A DNA stretch of 64,000 nucleotides from Phenylobacterium sp. (GTDB lineage: Bacteria > Pseudomonadota > Alphaproteobacteria > Caulobacterales > Caulobacteraceae): the NCBI RefSeq assembly GCF_030651185.1, contig NZ_JAUSCJ010000018.1:1-64000 (forward strand). The letters are read 5' to 3'. Below the pieces are notes generated by a model. The model was not told the origin of the DNA. It saw only the letters and a program-made list of their open reading frames with translations, and made no database searches. Each line of letters starts with the position of its first letter. The stretch's first letter is position 1. Positions 20,956-28,918 of the stretch are shown piece by piece. The translations under genes were made by a program, and so were the position numbers.

Positions 20956-22398
20956 TCAGAACCTGAAATAGAGGAAGGGGTTGAGGGTCGAATTGACCAG
21001 CACCGCGATGCTGATCACGAACCCCGCCGCCAGGACCGGGGTCGGCAGTACGTGGGCGCCCCGGGTGTCCAGGTGGGCCGGCAGGTTTGGCGACGGCGCG
21101 TCGGAACGCGGCGCCTTCAGCCGGGTCATCACCGCCTGCAGGGTCGGGAAGGCGAAGACGGCGCCGGCCGCGAAGGCCAGCAGCATCTCGGTGTCCAGCA
21201 GGTACTGCAGGGTCAGACCCAGCGGCTTGAAGGCGCGGGGGTCCAGCATCACCGCAAGGTAGTCGAGGGCGGCCGGGAGATCGGCGGCGCGGAAGAAGAC
21301 CCAGCCGATCACCACCACCACCAGGGCGTAGGCGTGCCGCAGGAGCCTCGGCGCGGCGGCCAGAACCCGGTCGAACCCGAACCTCTCCAGCATTAGGAAC
21401 GCCCCGTGATAGAGGCCCCAGACGATGAAGCTCCACGCCGCCCCGTGCCACAGGCCGGTGAGGAAGAAGACGATCAGCAGGTTGCGGATGGTCCGGGCCT
21501 GCCCGCCCCGGTTTCCCCCCAGCGGAATGTACACATAGTCCCGGAACCAGGAGGACAGCGACATGTGCCAGCGCCGCCAGAAGTCGGTCAGGGACGTCGC
21601 CGCATAGGGGTGGTTGAAGTTCTTCGGGAAGGTGAAGCCCAGCATGAAGGCCAGGCCGATGGCCATGTTCGAATAGCCGCAGAAGTCGAAATAGATCTGC
21701 AGCGCGTAGGCCAGGGCGCCCAGCCAGGCGGCCGTCGCGGTGAGGGTTCCCGGCGCCAGGCCGAAGGCGTGGTCGGCCACCGGCGCCACGGTGTTGGCGA
21801 TCAGCACCTTCTGGCACAGCCCGATGATGAAGTACTGGAACCCCAGGCCGATGCGGCCCGACCCCTTGCGGTCGCTCTGCAGCTCCTCGCGGATGTCGGC
21901 ATAGCGCACGATCGGCCCGGCGATCAGGTGCGGGAACATCAGGATATAGGCCGAAAACCGCGCCAGGGACCGCTCCACCGGCACGGCGCGGCGGTAGATG
22001 TCGATGGCGTAGCTGATCAGCTGGAAGGTGAAGAAGGAGATGCCCAGGGGCAGGCGGTGGGTCAGTTCCGGCAGCGGGGTTCCGGGCAGGACGTCGTTAA
22101 GGGTCTGGGCCAGGAAGGCGGCGTACTTGAACCAGGCCAGGACGGCCAGATCGAGCACGATCATCAGGCTGAGGATCAGCCGGCGGCGGCCCCCGGTCGC
22201 CGCGCCGTCCATGGCGCGCGCGCCGGCATAGTTGGCGCCGATCAGCCCGAGCAGCAGGAAGACATAGGCGCCCTCCCCCCAGACATAGAAGGCCACGCTG
22301 CCGACCAGCAGGGCGCCGGTCCGCCAGCCGCTGACATAATAGCCAAGCAGGAAGACGGGCAGAAAATAGAAGATGAAGATGATGGACGAGAAGACCAT
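20956..22398 (-). CDS. MBOAT family membrane O-acyltransferase (AlgI-like)
   Basis: A polytopic membrane protein of 480 residues in the AlgI/DltB group. It opens MVFSSIIFIFYFLPVFLLGY, as AlgI does, and carries the hallmark TGLWHGAAWSFIVWG with the invariant His, preceded by WHMSLSSWFRDYVYIPLGG. AlgI-type proteins take an acyl group from a cytoplasmic donor and pass it across the membrane to an AlgJ/AlgX-type partner, which is the next gene. The ATG at 22398 is the family-typical start. The encoded tRNA-Ala gene lies upstream. Confidence 0.88.
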   Translation of the reverse strand: MVFSSIIFIFYFLPVFLLGYYVSGWRTGALLVGSVAFYVWGEGAYVFLLLGLIGANYAGARAMDGAATGGRRRLILSLMIVLDLAVLAWFKYAAFLAQTLNDVLPGTPLPELTHRLPLGISFFTFQLISYAIDIYRRAVPVERSLARFSAYILMFPHLIAGPIVRYADIREELQSDRKGSGRIGLGFQYFIIGLCQKVLIANTVAPVADHAFGLAPGTLTATAAWLGALAYALQIYFDFCGYSNMAIGLAFMLGFTFPKNFNHPYAATSLTDFWRRWHMSLSSWFRDYVYIPLGGNRGGQARTIRNLLIVFFLTGLWHGAAWSFIVWGLYHGAFLMLERFGFDRVLAAAPRLLRHAYALVVVVIGWVFFRAADLPAALDYLAVMLDPRAFKPLGLTLQYLLDTEMLLAFAAGAVFAFPTLQAVMTRLKAPRSDAPSPNLPAHLDTRGAHVLPTPVLAAGFVISIAVLVNSTLNPFLYFRF

Positions 22399-22484
22399 CC
22401 GCCCCCCAAGGCCGACCGACGCGGTTTGTGGCAGGCGCCGGCCCAGGCGGCAAGGCGCCCCGGCCCGGATTCAGGGAAGGTTCC

Positions 22485-22560
22485 TGGTGGAGCCGAGCGG
22501 AATCGAACCGCTGACCTCCTCATTGCGAACGAGGCGCTCTACCATCTGAGCTACGGCCCC
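22485..22560 (-). tRNA. tRNA-Ala, anticodon CGC
   Basis: A 76-nt cloverleaf on the minus strand. The acceptor stem starts GGGGCCG and ends CGGCTCC with discriminator A and an encoded CCA (22487-22485). The D arm is GCTCAGATGGTAGAGC. The anticodon stem CCTCG/TGAGG encloses TTCGCAA, giving anticodon CGC. The T arm contains GGTTCGATTCC. Confidence 0.95.
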
Positions 22561-22668
22561 AGGAGGCGCGGAATAAGCGTTTTACGACCCCTCCTGTCAA
22601 GCGGCAGAAATGCGCGATGGCGACGCAGCGGCTTGCCAGCCCCCCGCGGGCCCCTTTAAACCCACGCC

Positions 22669-22974
22669 ATGGGCAGTTTCCTCTATTTCATCGTCAGTTC
22701 GCTTCTGAGCCTGCTGATCTTCGCGATCTTCGCCAACGCCATCATCTCGTGGCTGGTGGCCTTCGATGTGATCAACCTGCGCAATCAGGTGGTCTACAAT
22801 ATCGCCAAGTTCCTGGACGCCGTGACCCGGCCGATCCTGGCGCCGTTCCAGCGGATCATTCCGCCGCTGGGAGGCGTGGATATCAGCCCGATCATCGTCC
22901 TGCTGATCCTGCAGGGCATCAAGGCCTACCTGCTGCCCATGGCGTTCGGGCCGCTCGTCGCCCTGATGGGCTGA
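22669..22974 (+). CDS. YggT family membrane protein
   Basis: A 101-residue inner-membrane protein with two hydrophobic segments (about residues 5-28 and 68-95). It shows the family core DAVTRPILAPFQRIIPPLGGVDISPIIVLL in part: TRPIL, PPLGG and DISPI are recognisable. YggT proteins are implicated in osmotic or cell-division-linked envelope functions, without a settled biochemical role. Its TGA overlaps the next ATG by one base (TGATG), forming the common yggT-DUF167 pair. Confidence 0.88.
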   Translation: MGSFLYFIVSSLLSLLIFAIFANAIISWLVAFDVINLRNQVVYNIAKFLDAVTRPILAPFQRIIPPLGGVDISPIIVLLILQGIKAYLLPMAFGPLVALMG

Positions 22975-23252
22975 TGCGCCTGCCCGTCCGGGTGACGCCC
23001 AAGGGCGGCCGGGACAGGGCGGACGGCTGGGCCCTCGACGCCGAGGGCCGCCCCTATCTGAAGGTGCGGGTCAGCGCCGTGGCCGCCGAGGGCGCGGCCA
23101 ACGCCGCCCTGCTGGCCTTCCTCGCCAAATCGCTCAAGCGGCCCAAGTCGTCCCTGCGCATCGCCTCAGGCGAGACGGCGCGGGTCAAGATGATCGAGGT
23201 CGACGACGCCACGGAGGCCGACCTCGCCTTGGCCTTTGGGCCTAGGCCCTAG
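22974..23252 (+). CDS. DUF167 (YggU) family protein
   Basis: A 92-residue soluble protein of the YggU fold. It starts MRLPVRVTPKGGRDRADG and contains the conserved KVRVSAVAAEGAANAALL segment and a basic KRPKSSLRIASGETAR patch. It is translationally coupled to yggT. The function is unknown across bacteria. The stop codon TAG (23250-23252) lies inside the first arm of a palindromic element. Confidence 0.88.
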   Translation: MRLPVRVTPKGGRDRADGWALDAEGRPYLKVRVSAVAAEGAANAALLAFLAKSLKRPKSSLRIASGETARVKMIEVDDATEADLALAFGPRP

Positions 23253-23302
23253 ACCCTTTCCGGATCAGGTTGAAACAACCTGATCGGATAAAAAGGGTCT
23301 AG
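23249..23302. terminator. Long hairpin after the yggT-DUF167 pair
   Basis: CTAGACCCTTT (23249-23259) pairs with AAAGGGTCTAG (23292-23302). CCGGATCAGGTTG (23260-23272) pairs with CAACCTGATCGG (23276-23287), leaving a three-base loop and a small bulge. It probably stops transcription from both sides, because amtB converges from the right. Confidence 0.65.
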
Positions 23303-23312
23303 CTTCTTGAAT

Positions 23313-23366
23313 CTAGAGCATGTCCGGGCGGCGAACCGGTTCCCACTTACGCCTGACATGCTCTAG
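23313..23366. repeat. CTAGAGCATGTC palindromic repeat
   Basis: A perfect 12-bp inverted repeat: CTAGAGCATGTC at 23313-23324 and GACATGCTCTAG at 23355-23366, with a 30-base interior. The right tip provides the TAG stop of amtB. A solitary left arm with identical sequence occurs at 48906-48917. Elements of this form are widespread between genes in alphaproteobacteria. Confidence 0.7.
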
Positions 23367-24661
23367 GGATTGTAGGCCCGCTCACCGTGGGCCGACATGT
23401 CCAGCCCCTCGTCCACCGCGTCGTCGCCGGCCCGCAGGCCCACGGTGCGGCGGACCAGGAAGACCAGGACCAGGGTGGCGATCCCCGACCAGGCGCAGAC
23501 CGCCAGCACGCCCAGCACCTGGGTCACCGCCTGGGAGCCCATGGTGACCCCTTCGGCATAGCCCGCGCCGCCGAGGTTGGTCGCGGCCAGCACCGCCACC
23601 AGCAGGGTCCCCAGGATGCCGCCCACGCCATGGACGGCGAAGACGTCGAGGCTGTCGTCGATCTTCATCCGGTGCTTCACCAGGTCCACGGCCTGATAGC
23701 AGATCAGCGAGCCCGCGGCGCCCAGGATCACGCCGCCCAGGGGGCCGACAAAGCCGGACGCCGGGGTGACGGTTGCCAGGCCGGCCACCACGCCGGTGAC
23801 CAGGCCCACCATGCTGGGCCGCCCGAAGCGCTTCCACTCGATCGCGGCCCAGACCAGGCCCGCCGTGGCCGCCGAGAGGTGGGTGGCGATCAGAGCCGCG
23901 CCCGCATTACCGTCGGCGGCCAGGGCGCTGCCGGCGTTGAAGCCGTACCAGCCGACCCACAGCATGCCGGCGCCCATCATGGTCATGCCCGGATTGTGCG
24001 GCGGCGAGAGATCCCGCGGGAACCCGTCGCGCGGGCCAAGCCGCCAGGCGATCAGCAGGGCCGAGACCCCGGCCGTGGCGTGGACCACCAGGCCGCCCGC
24101 ATAGTCCATGACGTGCATCTGGGCGAGCCAGCCCCCGCCCCAGACCCAGTGACAGACCGGCGCATAGACCACGATCAGCCACAGGGCGGAAAACAGCAGC
24201 ACGGCGGAGAACTTGATGCGCTCGACGAAGGCGCCGACGATCAGGGCCGGGGTGATGATGGCGAAGGTCATCTGGAAGGCGAAGAAGACGCTCTCCGGCA
24301 GGACGCCGGTCACCGCGTCGCGGCCCACGGAGATCAGCCCGAACTTGGCCAGGTCGCCGATCAGCGGTCCGGTCCCGGAGAAGGCCAGGCTGTAGACCCC
24401 CAGCAGCCAAAGCACCGAGGCCAGGCAGGCGATGGCCACGCAGTGGGTCATCACCGACAGCACGTTCTTGGACCGCACCAGCCCGGCGTAGAAGAGCGCC
24501 AGTCCGGGCAGGGTCATGAACAGGACCAGCGCCGTGGCGCTGAGGATCCAGGCGGTGTCGCCGTGATCGATGGCCGGAGCCGCCCCCTGCGCCAGGGCGG
24601 GAGACGCCAGCGCCAAGCCTGCGATCAGCGCGCCCAAGCGCGTCAGCGTCCGAACCGTCAT
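23363..24661 (-). CDS. amtB: Ammonium transporter
   Basis: A 432-residue Amt/MEP/Rh channel with a cleavable N-terminal signal (ALIAGLALASPALAQG) and 11 predicted helices. The twin pore histidines are seen in GGLVVHATAGVSAL and VFAVHGVGGILGTL, and the gate and selectivity region in TLPGLALFYAGLVRSKNVLSV. ATG 24661 follows a G-rich ribosome site; a TTG at 24676 extends the frame. No glnK/glnB gene is adjacent, unlike the usual pairing. A 14-bp perfect palindrome about 53 bp upstream could be a regulator site. Confidence 0.95.
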   Translation of the reverse strand: MTVRTLTRLGALIAGLALASPALAQGAAPAIDHGDTAWILSATALVLFMTLPGLALFYAGLVRSKNVLSVMTHCVAIACLASVLWLLGVYSLAFSGTGPLIGDLAKFGLISVGRDAVTGVLPESVFFAFQMTFAIITPALIVGAFVERIKFSAVLLFSALWLIVVYAPVCHWVWGGGWLAQMHVMDYAGGLVVHATAGVSALLIAWRLGPRDGFPRDLSPPHNPGMTMMGAGMLWVGWYGFNAGSALAADGNAGAALIATHLSAATAGLVWAAIEWKRFGRPSMVGLVTGVVAGLATVTPASGFVGPLGGVILGAAGSLICYQAVDLVKHRMKIDDSLDVFAVHGVGGILGTLLVAVLAATNLGGAGYAEGVTMGSQAVTQVLGVLAVCAWSGIATLVLVFLVRRTVGLRAGDDAVDEGLDMSAHGERAYNP

Positions 24662-24713
24662 GCCCCGTCCCCCCAACTGGTCAGGAGGCCTTGGCTACAG
24701 GAGTCTTTGCCTG

Positions 24714-24727
24714 TTGTGCAGGCACAA
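24714..24727. promoter_or_regulatory. 14-bp palindrome upstream of amtB
   Basis: TTGTGC (24714-24719) and GCACAA (24722-24727) form a perfect dyad with a 2-bp spacer, between the amtB start and the cheW stop. The half-site GCACAA loosely recalls nitrogen-regulator (NtrC) boxes, but the spacing is not canonical. It may also be part of a small GCCTG/CAGGC hairpin at 24709-24723. Confidence 0.3.
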
Positions 24728-24762
24728 TTTTTCGGGGTGCGCGCAAAAAGCGGGCAGCCTCC

Positions 24763-25227
24763 TCAGGCCGCGGCGAGAACGATGGGCTCGGGGGGCAGGA
24801 CATTGTCCAGCGACAGCAGGCTGACGATGCCGGTGTCGGTGGTCATGACGCCGTTGACGTAGTTGAGGATTTCCCCGCCGATATCGGGGGGCGACTGGAT
24901 CAGGCCCGGGGTCACCGTGAGGATGTCGGAGACCGCGTCCACCACCAGACCCACCTGGGCCTCGCCGATCTGGGCCACCACCACCACGGAGGAGGAGTTG
25001 GGTTCGGCCGGGCCAAGGCCCAGGCGGCCGCCAAGGTCGATCACCGGCAGAATGGCGCCGCGCAGGTTCATCATCCCCAGCACGTGGGGCGGCGCATGGG
25101 GCAGGGGCGTGGCCGCGGTCCAGCCGCGGATCTCACGCACCGCCATGATGTCGATGGCGTAGGACTGATCGCCGATGCGGACCGAGATCAGTTCGGCGCC
25201 CGGCTGCGGGATCCTGGAGTTGTCCAT
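24763..25227 (-). CDS. CheW-like scaffold protein
   Basis: A 154-residue single-domain CheW protein. It has the two SH3-like subdomains with AELISVRIGDQSYAIDIMAVREI, PHVLGMMNLRGAILPVIDL and VGLVVDAVSDILTV, the conserved contact surface for CheA and receptors. It lies alone, with no cheA, receptor or other che gene in view, so it may serve a remote chemotaxis or other sensory cluster. The ATG at 25227 is preferred; the frame is open another 36 codons upstream without a site. Confidence 0.9.
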   Translation of the reverse strand: MDNSRIPQPGAELISVRIGDQSYAIDIMAVREIRGWTAATPLPHAPPHVLGMMNLRGAILPVIDLGGRLGLGPAEPNSSSVVVVAQIGEAQVGLVVDAVSDILTVTPGLIQSPPDIGGEILNYVNGVMTTDTGIVSLLSLDNVLPPEPIVLAAA

Positions 25228-25389
25228 GCTTAGAACTCTTCCCAATCGTTCTGTTCGGGGTCGATTTTCACCAGTATCCCTATGAACCTGCTCGATTTCA
25301 TTAACGGCGCCGCGGGTTTTTCGGAGTCGATCCAAGGGGTTGCGGGTCCGGTCCTCGCGCGACTAGGCTGGCGGCAAGGGGGACACGAC

Positions 25390-25887
25390 ATGATATTCCA
25401 CAGCATCGCCGGGGCCGCGGCGCTCACAGCCGCTCTGCTGGCCTCCACCACGCCCGCCTGGGCCTTTGACGCCCGTAAGCCCGCCGACATCCTGGCGGTG
25501 CTGCAGACCAATGGCGCGAGCGGCGAACTGAAGGTCGACGACAAGGGCGAACCCTGGATCAAGGGCCTGGTGGGCAAGCTGATCTTCGAGGTCAACTTCC
25601 TGAAATGCGACACGGCCAAGACCGCCTGCGGCCTGGTGGTCTACCAGCTCGGCTGGGACGACGACGACCTGGTGAACGCCGAGCAGATCAATCTCTGGAA
25701 CCGCAACGCCTATCTGTGCCCCGCCTACCTCAACAAGGACAACCACCCCTACGCCTGGTACGCCCTGCGCGCCTCGGTCAACGACCGCCGCGAGGACGTC
25801 GTGGCCCAGCAGAAGGAATGGCTGACCTGCGTCGCTGACTTCGACGATTTCACCAGCGCGCCGGACACCTATTTCAAGGCTCGGTGA
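25390..25887 (+). CDS. Exported YbjN-domain protein
   Basis: A 165-residue protein with a signal peptide (IFHSIAGAAALTAALLASTTPAWA, cleaved at about residue 24) and a YbjN-type domain. That domain starts KPADILAVLQTNGASGEL and includes LVVYQLGWDDDD and the late AEQINLWNRNAYLCPAYL. YbjN domains share the type III secretion chaperone-like fold; the exported form has no established role. ATG 25390 follows AAGGGGGAC. The downstream sirtuin gene starts within a few bases of its stop, suggesting co-transcription. Confidence 0.78.
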   Translation: MIFHSIAGAAALTAALLASTTPAWAFDARKPADILAVLQTNGASGELKVDDKGEPWIKGLVGKLIFEVNFLKCDTAKTACGLVVYQLGWDDDDLVNAEQINLWNRNAYLCPAYLNKDNHPYAWYALRASVNDRREDVVAQQKEWLTCVADFDDFTSAPDTYFKAR

Positions 25888-25892
25888 GGCGT

Positions 25893-26645
25893 ATGGCCCT
25901 GGAGGCACGGCAGGACCTGGCGCGGATGATCGGCGAGGCGCGCCGGATCGTCGCCTTCACGGGGGCGGGCATCTCCACGGAATCGGGCATTCCGGACTTC
26001 CGCTCGCCGGGCGGGGTGTGGAGCAAGATGAGCCCCATCCTGTTCCAGGACTTCGTGGCCGATCCTCAGAAGCGCCGCGAGGCCTGGGGCCGGGCCTTTT
26101 CCGGCCGCGCCGGCTGGGTGGGCGCCGCGCCCAATGAGGGCCACTACGCCCTGGTCCGTCTGATGGAGGCCGGCAAGCTCTCCAGCGTCATCACCCAGAA
26201 CGTCGACAACCTGCACCAGGATAGCGGCCTCCCCGCCTCGCGGGTGATCGAGCTGCACGGCAACGCCAGCTATGCGACCTGCCTCGACTGCGGGACGCGG
26301 CACGAACTGGCCGACCTGAGGGCGCGTTTTGAGGCGACCTCAGACCTGCCGGTCTGCCAGGCCTGCGGCGGCATCGTGAAGACCGCCACCATCTCCTTTG
26401 GCCAGCAGCTGAAGCCGCAGGTGCTGCGCAAGGCCGAGCTGGAGGCGTTGAACAGCGACCTGTTCCTGGTGCTGGGATCGTCCCTGGTGGTCTATCCGGC
26501 CGCGGCCCTGCCGCAGATCGCCAAGCGCAATGGCGCGGCCCTGGCCATCCTCAACCGCGAGCCCACCGATATCGACGGCATGGCCGACCTGGTGCTGAAC
26601 GACGAGATCGGCCCGGTGATGAGCGAAGTGGCCTCTAAGCTCTAG
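25893..26645 (+). CDS. cobB: NAD-dependent protein deacylase (sirtuin, CobB type)
   Basis: A class III deacetylase of 250 residues. The NAD-binding motifs [18 protein letters not shown] (24-41) and [12 protein letters not shown] (101-112) are intact. The catalytic His is in IELHGN (His122). The zinc ligands are Cys130/Cys133 (CLDC) and Cys155/Cys158 (CQAC). The Tyr-x-x-Arg pair of desuccinylating sirtuins is not evident, so deacetylation is the more likely activity. An alternative GTG start lies at 25884, overlapping the YbjN stop. An obvious possible substrate in the window is acetyl-CoA synthetase, but this is inference. Confidence 0.92.
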   Translation: MALEARQDLARMIGEARRIVAFTGAGISTESGIPDFRSPGGVWSKMSPILFQDFVADPQKRREAWGRAFSGRAGWVGAAPNEGHYALVRLMEAGKLSSVITQNVDNLHQDSGLPASRVIELHGNASYATCLDCGTRHELADLRARFEATSDLPVCQACGGIVKTATISFGQQLKPQVLRKAELEALNSDLFLVLGSSLVVYPAAALPQIAKRNGAALAILNREPTDIDGMADLVLNDEIGPVMSEVASKL

Positions 26646-26934
26646 GCGCGACCGGCCGGGCGCGCAGCTTGGTAGGGATCGGATCGGCGCGGAAATCGGC
26701 CACCACGCCGATCTTGGCGTTGCAGGACGGGCAGCGGATCACGACGTCACCATCCAGCTCGTCGCTGACATTGAAGCCAGCCCCGCAGGGCTTGCACTTC
26801 CAGGCGAAGACCTGGGCGGGCGGCGGCGGTGGAGGCGGGGGCGGCGCGGCCTTGCGGATCGGCTCGGGACCCAGCGGCCGCGTCGGCGGGTTCTTCAGGC
26901 TGAGGATCTTGCGGGGGCGAGGTTCGTCGGTCAT
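26635..26934 (-). CDS. Small zinc-ribbon protein with polyproline linker
   Basis: A 99-residue protein not assignable to a named family. From MTDEPRPRKILSLKN the N-terminal half is basic, followed by a run of nine prolines (about residues 35-45) and then a single zinc ribbon with CKPCGAGF and RCPSCNAKIG. Such ribbons occur in proteins that bind nucleic acid or partner proteins. ATG 26934 is used; the upstream frame lacks a site. It is convergent with cobB, and its 3' end overlaps that gene by 11 bp. Its function is unknown. Confidence 0.65.
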   Translation of the reverse strand: MTDEPRPRKILSLKNPPTRPLGPEPIRKAAPPPPPPPPPAQVFAWKCKPCGAGFNVSDELDGDVVIRCPSCNAKIGVVADFRADPIPTKLRARPVAPRA

Positions 26935-27098
26935 GGCGCTTTTAGATCTTGGGCGACAGGCGCCGCCCCCGGAACTAGGCCTCTTGCTCCGGCGGGGCAA
27001 GGCGTAGGCGACCGGCCGCCGCACGGCAAACGCCGCTGGCGATGAATTTTTAACGCTCGGGGGCGAGGATTCACGCTGAGTCCCAGGGAGCTCCCGCC

Positions 27099-27326
27099 AT
27101 GCTGACCCCCGAATGCTGCCGCGCCGGCCGCGCCCTCCTCGACTGGAGTCTGAAGGATCTGGCCGAGAAGTCCGGCGTCGCCTTCACCACCATCTCGCAG
27201 TTCGAGAACGGCCGCCCCGCCCACGGAACCACCCAGAAGCGCCTGACCAGGGCCCTGGAAACCAACGGCGTGAAGCTGCTGGCCGAGGCCGGCTGGACGG
27301 GTGCGGTGCTGCTGCGTCGCGCTTGA
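27099..27326 (+). CDS. Small XRE-type helix-turn-helix regulator
   Basis: A 75-residue single-domain DNA-binding protein. The HTH is read in LDWSLKDLAEKSGVAFTTISQFENG (residues 14-38), followed by a short RALETNGVKLL helix that resembles the end of the Cro/CI fold. There is no sensor domain. Similar one-domain regulators are common in Caulobacterales. The nearest downstream gene is an SDR on the same strand, 57 bp away, but no operator is visible. Confidence 0.8.
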   Translation: MLTPECCRAGRALLDWSLKDLAEKSGVAFTTISQFENGRPAHGTTQKRLTRALETNGVKLLAEAGWTGAVLLRRA

Positions 27327-27382
27327 CGGCCTGACCGCCAGGGCCGACATGCTCCCCGCCTGACCACGGGGACTTGCGACGA

Positions 27383-28174
27383 ATGGCCACGAAAGCCTGC
27401 TTCATCACCGGCGCCGCCAGCGGCATCGGCCTGGCCACCGCCAAGCGTTTCGCCGCCGAGGGCTATTTCGTCGGGTTATCCGATGTGGATGAGGATGCCC
27501 TGGCCAAGGCCGCCGCCGAGTTCGATCCCGGCCAGGTCGTCGCCATCCGCCTGGACGTGCGCAACGAAGCCGCCTGGGGCCTGGCCCTGGCCCGCTTCGC
27601 CAAGGCCAGCGGCGGCCGACTGGACGTGATGATCAACAATGCGGGCCTGGCCCGCTACGGCTGGTTCGAGACCCAGACCTCCGCCGACTGGGACCTGCAG
27701 ATCGACGTCAATCTGCGCGGCGTCATCTATGGCAGCTACGCCGCCCTGCCGCTGCTGAAGGCGACCAAGGACTCGGTGCTGGTCAATATCGCCTCCAGTT
27801 CGGGCCTGTCGGGCCCGCCGCGCCTGGCGGTCTACGGCGCCACCAAGTTCGCGGTGCGCGGCCTGTCGGAGGCGCTGGACCTGGAATATTCCCGCTTCGG
27901 CGTCCGGGTGGTCTGCATCATGCCGGGCTATATCGACACCCCCCTGCTGGACTCCACCGCCAACGCCGAGGGTCAGGTGTTCCGCAGCGCCATCGAGGAG
28001 GCCCAGTCGGTGCCCGGCTCAGTGGAAGACGTCACCAAGGTGATCTGGGAGTCGATCTCCAGCCCCCACCTGCACCACGGGGTCGGCGCCCACGCCGAGG
28101 CCCAGACGGTGGGTCTGCGCCCGGCCATCGAGGCCATGCGCGCCTATTGGAAGGGCGTGTTCGCCAAGACCTGA
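27383..28174 (+). CDS. Short-chain dehydrogenase/reductase
   Basis: A classical SDR of 263 residues. The Rossmann motif TGAASGIG lies at about residues 8-15, NNAG in VMINNAGLARYG, the catalytic Ser in NIASSSGLSGP, and Tyr/Lys in VYGATKFAV. It has a C-terminal region typical of broad alcohol or steroid dehydrogenases. The cofactor is probably NAD, since an acidic Asp (SDVDEDAL) ends the second beta strand. ATG 27383 is chosen. Its 3' end overlaps the convergent ATPase gene by 31 bp. The substrate is unknown. Confidence 0.83.
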   Translation: MATKACFITGAASGIGLATAKRFAAEGYFVGLSDVDEDALAKAAAEFDPGQVVAIRLDVRNEAAWGLALARFAKASGGRLDVMINNAGLARYGWFETQTSADWDLQIDVNLRGVIYGSYAALPLLKATKDSVLVNIASSSGLSGPPRLAVYGATKFAVRGLSEALDLEYSRFGVRVVCIMPGYIDTPLLDSTANAEGQVFRSAIEEAQSVPGSVEDVTKVIWESISSPHLHHGVGAHAEAQTVGLRPAIEAMRAYWKGVFAKT

Positions 28175-28671
28175 TCGGCGCGGGCGGCAAGGTCGCCCGG
28201 CGGGATCATCATCAGCTCGTAGCCGAAACGGCGGTAGGCCTCGAGGTGGACCGCCTCGAACCGCAGCGCGTCCGGATAGCTGATCCGGCGGGCCGCCGTG
28301 GGGGTCACGAAGCCCAGGTTCTGGATGAAGAACACTTGGGCCTCATAGATCTGCTCGGCCTCGATGCGCTCGATCTCCGCCCGCAGGGCGGGCGAGGGCG
28401 GAAACCCCAAGAATTCGCCGAGCGCCCAGGTGCAGATCGGCGAGCGGTCGAAGACGCCGTCTCCCACCAACCTCTGCCGCTGCACCTGCAAGGCCACGAT
28501 CCGGTCGATGAAGCCGGGATCGGTCCAGGGTTCGGGCCGCCCGAGCGCCTGTTCCAGGGCGATGACGTCGGTGGCCGCCTCCTCGACCACCGCGCAGCCG
28601 CGCCGTTCCAGCAACCGCAGCAGGGCGGTCTTCCCCGCCCCGGGCGCGCCAGTCAGTATGTATCGCGCCAT
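28144..28671 (-). CDS. AAA-type P-loop ATPase/kinase
   Basis: A 175-residue P-loop protein of the AAA_28 kind (NadR-kinase-like). The Walker A motif is GAPGAGKT at residues 8-15, followed by EEAATDVI and a VFDRSPICTWAL segment in the position of Walker B/substrate-binding Asp. Proteins of this group are predicted small-molecule kinases or NTPases. It lies next to the tRNA-Thr fragment, convergent with the SDR gene. The specific role is unknown. Confidence 0.72.
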   Translation of the reverse strand: MARYILTGAPGAGKTALLRLLERRGCAVVEEAATDVIALEQALGRPEPWTDPGFIDRIVALQVQRQRLVGDGVFDRSPICTWALGEFLGFPPSPALRAEIERIEAEQIYEAQVFFIQNLGFVTPTAARRISYPDALRFEAVHLEAYRRFGYELMMIPPGDLAARADQVLANTPFQ

Positions 28672-28742
28672 GATACGCCCCCGCCAAGCCCGAACGGCCG
28701 CGCCAGGGGGCCGCTTCAGGCGTTGAACTCTTTGACTTTACA

Positions 28743-28795
28743 GGAAGAAGTGGCGCCGCTTAGGTGGCTCGAACACCTGACCCCATCACTTCGAA
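28743..28795 (-). pseudogene. tRNA-Thr 3'-half fragment (attachment-site-like direct repeat)
   Basis: Fifty-three bases that match 49 positions of 29445-29497, the 3' half of the intact tRNA-Thr, in the same orientation. Homology begins at the first base of the anticodon loop and runs through the T arm and acceptor 3' strand to 8 bases past the CCA. The 5' half is absent, so it cannot be a working tRNA. This is the form of the distal att copy left by an element that integrated in the tRNA gene. Confidence 0.85.
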
Positions 28796-28804
28796 CGCTT
28801 CAGT

Positions 28805-28832
28805 TCTTGTAAATTTGCGATGAATTACAAGA
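28805..28832. promoter_or_regulatory. AT-rich inverted repeat beside the tRNA fragment
   Basis: TCTTGTAA (28805-28812) and TTACAAGA (28825-28832) form a perfect 8-bp dyad with a 12-bp spacer. It lies between the tRNA-Thr fragment and the 3' end of the winged-helix gene, in unusually AT-rich DNA for this window. It could be a terminator stem, a recombinase arm-type site or an operator; nothing decides between these. Confidence 0.35.
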
Positions 28833-28918
28833 GCATAGAGCGAACAGGATCTCGAATCCGGCGCCGCCGGGACAAAGAGCCCTGACCGCCCGATCTGGCG
28901 AGATCATGATGTCCGGGG

